In this document: in pieces, positions 57,190-64,000 of the stretch
How positions within the stretch are numbered: position 1 is the stretch's first letter
Layout of the letters: the number at the start of each line of letters is the position of its first letter
NCBI RefSeq assembly: GCF_032854445.1
Contig: NW_027017960.1
Span: 1 to 64,000, forward strand
Direction of reading: 5' to 3'
Source of the DNA: Liolophura sinensis
Taxonomy: Eukaryota > Mollusca > Polyplacophora > Chitonida > Chitonidae
DNA: 64,000 nt
Notes under the pieces: generated by a model
The model's database searches: none
Told to the model about the DNA's origin: nothing
The model's input: the letters and a program-made list of their open reading frames with translations, nothing else
Translations under genes and position numbers: made by a program

Positions 57190-57412
57190 ATATTTATTTA
57201 TTTTTTTATTTTATTGGTGTTTTACGCCGTTCTCTTTTACGACCGCGGCTAGCATTATGGTGGGTGGAAACCGGGCAGAGCCCGGGGGAGGGGGGGGGGG
57301 AATTCACGACCATCCGCAGGTTGCTGGATGACGTTCCCACGTACAGTCGGAGAGGACGCTCACAGCGACCGCACTGGTGAGAGGCTCCAGGGTCATTACG
57401 CTGCACTAGCGC
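57190..57412 (-). repeat. SINE copy, right arm only
   Basis: TTTTACGCCGTTCTC, GCTAGCATTATGGTGGG, GGGCAGAGCCC, a G run at 57,281-57,300, then CACAGCGACCGCACTGGTGAGAGG. The corresponding left-arm place (near 665-700) has no SINE. Confidence 0.8.
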
Positions 57413-57639
57413 ACATTACGAATTATAAATGTATCTAATCTGATATGGTTCGAACGTCTGTAAATAGCGCCAGTAGCACCAGTATGGTACTTTCGCCCTC
57501 GCATGCGGTTGCTTATATGGGCTACAGCGGACGTAATCCTTTCAGATCAGATGATCCAGCCTCGCTTTCAATGTCGCTGTTGTAAAAAGCATGGCGCCCA
57601 AGTGGACACAGACCCCCATTACAACTTCCGTTTTTCGGT

Positions 57640-58284
57640 TTACCATTCAGAGTTTTTTTACCCTGAAAAAAGACACATGTCCAAGATGGGGGTACCCCAA
57701 CTTGAATTCATCCAACTCCAAAGTTTCTGCATGTATCAAGCCCTAATTTTGCCTGTGAGGTTCAGAAGTGTCAGGAATTATGTGGTGCAAAAATTATTGA
57801 TTTTGAAAAAAGTTGGCTGGTGTGATAGGACACAGACCCCCATTACAACTTCCGCTTTTTCGGTAGGGCCGATTGTAGCTCTGTGGATTTTAGGGTATAA
57901 AGTCTTTTTTTGCTCCCAGGCGTCCATTTTTGATGCATAGGTGCATGCTTGGTATTAAAATGCTGGAAACTGTCTAAACTTTGAGGAGGTATGAGCTTTA
58001 TTGATGAAAGTTTGAAATTCTGGGTGAGAGGACACAAGGTGTGAGGTAGTGATGAGGCTGCGAGTGACTTCCCCTTGGCGTTGCTAGGCACGCCTCCCGG
58101 CTGCCGGCATGGAAAGGTCCAGATTTTGACGGTCAACCTATGTCAAGATTTTTATGGCTTCTTTTTTTTCACAGGCTGGGCCAGGTATGCACCAAAGCTT
58201 ATTGGCCACGGAATATTTGGGACTGAGCTACAGCGCTAGACGTTAACAATGTCACTTATGGAAAATTAATGGGGGTCCGAGGCC
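57640..58284 (+). repeat. Direct repeat 1 of the composite transposon
   Basis: Matches 61,250-61,891 at nearly every base. Its second part (57,835-58,277) has its own inverted ends (GACCCCCATTA/TAATGGGGGTC) and is the unit also found in the Gypsy 5' LTR at 989-1,422. Confidence 0.9.
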
Positions 58285-58536
58285 TGTACTGACGAAGTCA
58301 TCAAAATGTGAAAAATGTCACTAAGCGCTTAGATTTCGCAGCAGCCTGAAAATTTTTGGTGCGTATGTCTGTGATGTGTTTTGCATTGATTGAGCCGTTT
58401 TATAGCTTCTTGGGGCTATTTATTTAATGAAAATATCCATTTTGATGAAAAATCGGTAAAATGCTGTTCAGTGTAGTGTAGCATGTGTATAGGCATCCTG
58501 AAATGAACAACATGCAACGTTCTAGTATTCCTACGC

Positions 58537-58919
58537 TTGAAAATGGAGACGTTCAGAGCAAAAATTGCTGCAAAAATTGAAAGTTTCAGTGTTTATAGCG
58601 AAAACGCAGCCTGTCGAGGGATGGTCGATATGGCCTTGCCTCCTACAAAGACCCCGTCACGCATCGATGGAAGAGGAAACACATCAGTTGACTTGTTTAT
58701 ATGGCCAGACAAGGGCTGTCTCATTTAGATCCCAAGCTTGATTGTTCACACGTGTGCCACAACACACGCTGTGTAAATGTGGACCACATAAGCTTGAAAC
58801 CGCATTGTATTAACAATAACAGGCAGCGCTGCTGCAACGTAGGGCGCTGTCTCGGCCATGGGCAGTATGCAAGGTGCATGCTGCATTTAAGACTGAGCAG
58901 GTTGGTTTCCCCTCATTAA
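58537..58919 (+). pseudogene. HNH / His-Me finger endonuclease-like frame
   Basis: The first 60 codons (58,537-58,728) read to a stop. The motif part is in the next frame (58,701-58,919): CSHVCHNTRCVNVDHISL, an N-rich stretch NNNRQRC and a final GHGQYARC. This is the zinc-binding loop pattern of homing-endonuclease-like His-Me finger proteins (C..C/H..C, DH for catalysis). One frameshift near 58,710 separates the halves. Full enzymes of this kind are longer, so the N-terminus may also be incomplete. Its place inside a transposon suggests a DNA-cutting role in mobility. Confidence 0.6.
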
Positions 58920-59028
58920 AAATAATAAATAACAGATGTGTTTCAGATTTTGCTCAATTTCTGTTATCATTTTTTAATTACTTTCATAAGCGACAACATC
59001 AGTGACAAATTATATACAAAACTGCCGG

Positions 59029-60576
59029 TTACAAATATCTAGTGTATGAGTGATCTGTTGGGGTGTTGTCCAGTTGTCCCTTGGCGTAGTCAGTTTTCTC
59101 TTCTGGATTTGAAAGCCCGTACTCTCGGAGTTTTCTGGCTGTATTGCGGAATGATCTCCCCTTAACTGTCTGTTGCTTCTTATAAACCTTGTGGTACTGG
59201 TTCACCCTTTCAATCTGTTGTACTGTTTTCTCGCTCCTTGGTGAAATACTGGCGCCCACAGCTTGGAGTTTGGCAGCCGTGGACTTGTCCTGGCCATTGT
59301 TAAGTCTGTGGATTGTGGACGCCGCCCTTCCCTCCATATTTCTGCTGTAGTTTACATTCTTGGGCAAGGAGACGCTGAGTGATCTGTTGACAGCTTCGCA
59401 CTTTTGAGTGCTTGTGTTCATCCGGAGACTGGCGACGGCTGTCTCGCTCAACCTTATGTGCAGTACTTCGGTCAATAGTTTCCTGTCAATCTCGTTCCCC
59501 ATATTATACTCGGACTAGGGGGCATGTGGGTTTGTGTTCGCTGTGCACCCCTCGTGTCCTCCAGGGCACTTTACTTGGAAGCCTTTTCCTCTCAGCCAGG
59601 ACCCAGTCCAACACAATTTATTCTTCAGTGCTGCGGAGACAATGTATTGCTTGTCTGTTGATATCTCCACAGCCAGTGAAATGGCTTGTGAAGCATTCTG
59701 GCCCGGTTTCTTGGGACTGGTTATGGTAATGCTGTTGTAGGGAGTGTCTGTGACCAGATCTATTGTGCTGTCATCCTCTCCTCTTTGCCTTTTGCATGCC
59801 TTTACCTCTTCCACCCTGTTTGCCATATCCTCTCTGTTCAGCTTTGCGATTGCAGATGCGACATGGTTTGCAGTGCGATGCATGTTCCTACGAGTGGCAG
59901 GCGGCACGTCCATCGCTGCAAATAGGAGTCTGGCTCGGGTGTTCCGCATTGGTGTGTCTTGGAGACCTACTTGAAGAGCTCGGTTCACCGCCGCAGCTTT
60001 TTGGCCAGGTCTGTTGCATTCTACCTCTTTGCAGAATTTGTGAAAGCCAGATACATAGTCACAGTCACAGCACTTAAAACTGAACGCCCAGGCTAAACCC
60101 CACTTTTTCTCTGCAGCTATCTCTAACCCGGGCAGTGGACAGTGGTCCTTGGTGTCACTGTGCTCAAGCATAACTTTGTTCCATATACACACCATTTTCT
60201 GTATATCTGTGAGTCGCATTCCTTCAGCAGCCCATTCCCGCTCATGTGTATCTCTGTCTGATCCAGCCGTGGAATCTACCTTGCACCGTCTTGGCCGCTG
60301 TATTCTCTTTATGTCAGGCTGGTGTGTTCTTACAGCCTCCTGATTGGGCTGGAAATCTGTGTCCATCAAGGAACACCCAGGCAGAGGATTCAGCATGTCT
60401 GTAACTGCTGACAGGTTATTTGAGCGATCCTGGGCCTTTCCAGCTTGAAATCTAGACTGTTTCCTCTTTCTGTCTCCCTTCATGGTGTTTTGGGGTAGAT
60501 TATTTGCCTTGTTAACTGTCAGACTGGCCAATATAGGTGTACGTGGTGGCTGCCTGATTGGAAATGTTAAATTCAT
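59029..60576 (-). pseudogene. Mutator-like transposase relic
   Basis: A 353-codon frame (60,576-59,515) ends at a single TAG. The same frame continues to 59,029 for 157 codons. The N-terminal part is basic and Ser/Pro-rich. From about residue 160: WGLAWAFSFKCCDCDYVS (zinc-like CxxC), AAAVNRALQVGLQ, TITSPKKPGQNASQAIS and LCWTGSWLRGKGFQV, features I associate with the Mutator-like transposase domain of invertebrate genomes. The second part has STQKCEAVNRSLS. The stretch between, which should hold much of the DDE core, appears deleted. So it is nonsense-mutated and probably catalytically dead. Confidence 0.65.
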
Positions 60577-61249
60577 ATTTTTCCTCTCTGTTTATATTTT
60601 GTAGATGCCAATGTGACACCCTTTGATGTGACTGTGCAGAGTAATAACCTGCTGTGAGACAACAGCAATGGTGCAGGGAGGTTTTTGTATGGTGAGCTCG
60701 TCAGCCAATCAGCAGTCCTGGGGGAGGGGGGCAGGGGGGGGGGGTGCCTGGCTGGGTGGTCTTTTAAAGGGTTTCATCATGTTATTCAGTGGGGAACTGG
60801 GATACTAGTCTTTTCTTAAGTCCTGTCCACTGAAAAAGTGCCTGTGAGTAGGTCTTTATCACCTTGAGGAATTATTCTTGCTTTGATTTTGGTCACAAAT
60901 GATTGTTCCGAAATTGTAACAATCTGGTTTGATTCCTCATACCACACAGTCAGTCAATTTTTTTCACATAGTTGCTGCAGTAAATGTCTTATATTTTGAC
61001 ATTTATTTGTTAGATAAATTGCCTCTATTTCACACTTTTGGCTTGTAACTTTGAAATTTAAAGCTGCTCTGAGTAGAAAAGTCTTCATAAAAATGTATAT
61101 TTCTCTAAATCGTTGCTTTTGAAAAGTCTAAAGTGCTCTGTCAATGTGATTTTTTTAAACTTTTCTTGCAGATAAACATCTAGTCTTTCCAAAGCAGTTG
61201 ACCTGATGGAGATATCTTGAACGGTATATACACTGCAAAGCTTCAAAAT
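60577..61249. other. Noncoding interior of the composite transposon
   Basis: A G-rich stretch at 60,720-60,742 and AT-rich DNA; possible 5' region of the transposase gene. Nothing else supported. Confidence 0.45.
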
Positions 61250-61891
61250 TTACCCTTCAGAGTTTTTTTACCCTGAAAAAAAGACACATGTCCAAGATGG
61301 GGGTACCCCAACTTGAATTCATCCAACTCCAAAGTTTCTGCATGTATCAAGCCCTAATTTTGCCTGTGAGGTTCAGAAGTGTCAAGAATTATGTGGTGCA
61401 AAAATTATTGATTTTGAAAAAAGTTGGCTGGTGTGATAGGACACAGACCCCCATTACAACTTCCGCTTTTTCGGTATGGCCGATTGTAGCTCTGTGGATT
61501 TTAGGGTATAAAGTCTTTTTTTGCTCCCAGGCGTCCATTTTTGATGCATAAGTGCATGCTTGGTATTAAAATGCTGGAAACTGTCTACACTTTGAGGAGG
61601 TATGAGGTTTATTGATGAAAGTTTGAAATTCTGGGTGAGAGGACACAAGGTGTGAGGTAGTGATGAGGCTGCGAGTGACTTCCCCTTGGCGTTGCTAGGC
61701 ACGCCTCCCAGATGCCGTCATGGAAAGGTCCAGATTTTGACGGTCAACCTATGTCAAGATTTTTATGGCTTCTTTCTCACAGGCTGGGCCAGGTATGCAC
61801 CAAAGCTTATTGGCCACGGAATATTTGGGACTGAGCTACAGCGCTAGACGTTAACATTGTCGCTTATGGAAAATTATTGGGGGTCCGAGGC
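61250..61891 (+). repeat. Direct repeat 2 of the composite transposon
   Basis: See direct repeat 1. The similarity starts at TTACC(A/C)TTCAGAG and ends at GGGGGTCCGAGGCC. The few differences are single bases and short indels. Confidence 0.9.
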
Positions 61892-62199
61892 CAAGTATAT
61901 TAGAGATGTAATCTCAACCGAGGAAATAGGTACATTCCTATTTTAGAATGAGTGTGATATTGGATCCTGGAGAGCCCTACTTTTTCATATTCAATGGTAC
62001 CAAAGGGAGGTAACTTTATATCCCAAACGCATTCAGGGACGCTGCTGTGTATATACATGTAATTTGCTCTCCCGTTTCTGTAAACACTGACGAGGAAGTT
62101 GTGATGGAGGAGTAAAATCCGTTACTTGTTGATTTCAAAAGTCCATAAAATTTTAAAACGATTAGAGAAAGCGACACGAGAATATTCAACTACTAACAC

Positions 62200-62335
62200 C
62201 AACTTGCAGATGGTCGAGGGTTTTCCCGGGGCTCTTCCCGGTTTCCTACCATAAACCCAGCCCCTGTTGTATGAGTGAAATATTCCTCAGTAAGGCTTGA
62301 GAACTTCCAGTCAAATAAACAAATAATGAATGAAT
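62200..62335 (+). repeat. SINE copy, mirror of the left 143-345 copy
   Basis: CCCGGGGCTCTTCCCGG, ACCATAAACCCAGCCCC and the tail CCAGTCAAATAAACAAATAA. 61,892-62,199 aligns with about 355-580 of the left arm. Confidence 0.75.
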
Positions 62336-62754
62336 AAAAAAATCACCATGCATGAATAATAAAAATAAATAAATAAACCCAGGTTGTTTTCGAATTCTGC
62401 ACAATCGATGCCTGTGCATGACGTCTCTACTGGGATTGAATGCGTCAGTCACCATGCATGAGCAGGACTGAACACGTGCCTCGTGGCTAGCAGTCACGAG
62501 CTTAATTCAGTTCAGCAACTGCTTTACACGACTTTGGACTTACAGAACTTTTAAGAAAGGATTCACAGTGGGAGGAAACTGAACAGAGCTCAGTGGAAAC
62601 ATTTCCATTTAAGAATTTTAAAATGGGTGGGGATATGCAATAAAACCAGATTTTGATTTACTTTGCTAAACTCCTAAAATAAAAATCTCAGGTAATAAAA
62701 ATCATCGATCACGAGAAAAATTCAAATGAAATAAAGTATATTCTCGCTCATTAT

Positions 62755-62970
62755 TTTATTTATATGTGAATATTTCACCAATACGACGGCATCCAGCATT
62801 ATCGTGAGAAAAAGCAGTCAAAGCGCAAGGGAAACCCATGATCATTTGCAAATTGCTGGCAAATATTCTCCCGTACGGCAGGAGAGAAAGCCAGTATGAG
62901 CTGAACTTGAACTGACGACCGCATTGATGAGAGGGTCATTGCCCCGCGCTGGCCCGTTAACAACCTGTTA
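62755..62970 (-). repeat. SINE copy outside the arm
   Basis: ATATTTCACCAATACGACGGC, CCAGCATTATCGTGAG, GGCAGGAGAGAAAGCCAG and CATTGATGAGAGGGTCATTG. 62,480-62,754 has no feature I recognise. Confidence 0.8.
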
Positions 62971-63132
62971 ACGCAGTCTCCTATTCAGGCTTGTTAAACA
63001 CCCCAAACTGACCTCTCCACGATGTTGTGAGTTAGGTGCGGGATTTGTTTTTCAAACAAAATCAATATGTATACATAGCGTTATTTGGGAGGAACTAATG
63101 AAAAAAACTTTCGATGACAAAAACGGGTGGGC

Positions 63133-63145
63133 GTGCGTGCGTGTG

Positions 63146-63222
<77 letters not shown>

Positions 63223-63243
63223 GCGTGTGTGTGTGTGTGTATG
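63133..63243 (+). repeat. (GT)n microsatellite
   Basis: About 55 GT dinucleotides with a few GC interruptions. The open Cys-Val frame across it is an artefact of the repeat. Confidence 0.95.
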
Positions 63244-63257
63244 TATGTAATTATGTA

Positions 63258-63490
63258 TTTCAGCCTGATCTAGACGAGGGGGTAATTAGATTTGTGTACA
63301 TCCATGTTTACTGTGTCTTCTTGTGGCAAGGCAAGACCATGCCGCCACTGAAGAATCATGCCGAAGAAACCAGACATGACACTTTAACCAGTTACATTAT
63401 AGTTACGACGAGGCAACTAGTCATGTTTCCTTGCTCCAACCTCTCAGTGCTGATTGCCAAGCGAGTGCCAAACAAGGTACTGCACTACAC
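63258..63490 (+). repeat. Second interspersed repeat family, copy 4
   Basis: GTGTCTTCTTGTGGCAAGGCAAG, GAAGAATCATGCCGAAGAAACC and TGATTGCCAAGCGAG match copy 2. It abuts the GT microsatellite. Confidence 0.6.
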
Positions 63491-63639
63491 TGCCAAGTTT
63501 ACGTAAGCAATGCTTGTTGGGCTTCGGTGAGAAGCGGTCGACCATCAAGTGGCGGTTTGCGGAATCTATAAAGGTGCTTATGACCACTGACTTCCACCAA
63601 TGTGTTGTGCGTATATATATGCCTCACATGTGGGAATGT

Positions 63640-63740
63640 TCCTCACCAACTTGCCAAAGGTCCATGGTTTTCCTAGATACTCCGGTTTCAAGCACCCATA
63701 ATACTGGACGTCATAGTAAATGTAAATAAATCTTGAAAAT
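63640..63740 (+). repeat. SINE 3' fragment
   Basis: CCATAATACTGGACGTCATAGTAAATG followed by AATAAATC resembles the SINE core and tail. Weak. Confidence 0.4.
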
Positions 63741-63774
63741 ATGATGTTAAAAAAAAGATAAAAAAAAATGAACA

Positions 63775-63780
63775 GACAAA

Positions 63781-63815
<35 letters not shown>

Positions 63816-63890
63816 ATCAATAAATAAATCAATAAATAAATAAATCAATAAATAAATCAATAAATAAATAAATCAATAAATAAATATATG
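63775..63890 (+). repeat. (AAAT)n microsatellite with AATC variants
   Basis: About 28 tetranucleotides, regular AAATAAAT with periodic ATCA variants at the 3' half. Likely grown from a SINE tail. 63,891-64,000 shows nothing I can name. Confidence 0.95.
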
Positions 63891-64000
63891 TTTTTACCTG
63901 TCATACTAGTGGTAAAGTCCCGCGAAGGCATGTCGAATTTGGCTATACTTACTTGTTTGTATCTAATCTTCCTCCTTTTCCGGAGATCGTCGTCTCTGAC

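Larger units (their letters stand above)
57611..61884. mobile_element. Composite DNA transposon, HNH-like and Mutator-like, 4.3 kb
   Basis: The outer ends are inverted: GACCCCCATTACAAC at 57,611 and TTATTGGGGGTC ending 61,884. Inside, two near-identical direct repeats (57,640-58,284 and 61,250-61,891) flank a 3-kb core with an HNH-like frame on + and a Mutator-like transposase relic on -. Flanking AAGT is seen on both sides, which is too short to call a target duplication. The left arm has uninterrupted sequence at about 580-620. Confidence 0.7.
43915..62480. repeat. Right arm of the large inverted duplication
   Basis: This is the mirror of the left arm. It is shorter because it lacks the Gypsy nest and the Polinton of the left arm, although it has its own insertions (Gypsy relic near 52.0-52.7 kb, composite DNA transposon at 57.6-61.9 kb, a 28-bp tandem array near 44.7 kb). 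The inner limit is near 43,915, inside the last exon of the KCNMB-like gene. The outer limit is traceable to about 62,480, where the match to the first 50 bases of the window becomes uncertain. Confidence 0.88.

Noticed and set aside
57281-57300. G-quadruplex-like run as a regulatory site
   Set aside because: It is a poly-G expansion inside a SINE copy; no evidence of function.
59763-60077. + strand frames over the transposase region
   Set aside because: They are shadows of the - strand Mutator-like frame.
63114-63506. 130-codon open frame
   Set aside because: Most of it is Cys-Val from the GT microsatellite, then repeat family 2.

Overview
This is animal nuclear DNA: genes split into short exons with clean GT/AG junctions, long AT-rich introns, few genes, and many tRNA-derived SINEs, LTR retrotransposons, minisatellites and DNA transposons. 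The SINE family, a second repeat family and the element mix suggest a lophotrochozoan, most likely a mollusc. That placement is inference from repeat style; no species can be named from the sequence.

The dominant feature is one very large inverted duplication. A left arm (about 1 to 29,890) and a right arm (about 43,915 to 62,480) carry the same landmarks in mirror order, separated by about 14 kb of single-copy spacer. Each arm holds a copy of the same gene, a putative type I membrane protein (two extracellular exons of unknown fold, a thrombospondin-1-like exon, a transmembrane exon and a short tail with a YMNQ motif). The left copy runs on + (9,692-25,043) and the right copy on - (56,343-48,422), so they converge. 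I could follow reading frame and splice phase through every junction in both. The inner ends of the arms cut through a two-TM gene of the BK-channel beta-subunit (KCNMB) type: its fuller copy lies at 42,396-44,174 on +, and only a broken 3' fragment lies at 29,640-29,890 on -.

Left arm. A Ty3/Gypsy element (926-9,050) has a small transposon in its 5' LTR and a second, rearranged Gypsy-class element (2,906-7,396) in its pol gene. A decayed Polinton/Maverick (10,771-18,436) has a perfect 6-bp target duplication. The right arm lacks both large insertions, so it acts as an empty-site control.

Spacer. A four-exon secreted protein with a PAN-like region and a C-type lectin domain (32,383-38,800, +) is followed by a 48-bp minisatellite (38,770-40,075) whose unit is the 3' end of the lectin's own last exon. 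A second minisatellite follows (40,085-40,505).

Right arm. The KCNMB-like gene and the second receptor-like gene are joined by a remnant of another Gypsy (52,070-52,680) and by a 4.3-kb composite DNA transposon (57,611-61,884). The transposon carries a His-Me/HNH endonuclease-like reading frame and a Mutator-like transposase relic between two 640-bp direct repeats. The left arm lacks it. The last 1.5 kb is SINE and simple repeats.
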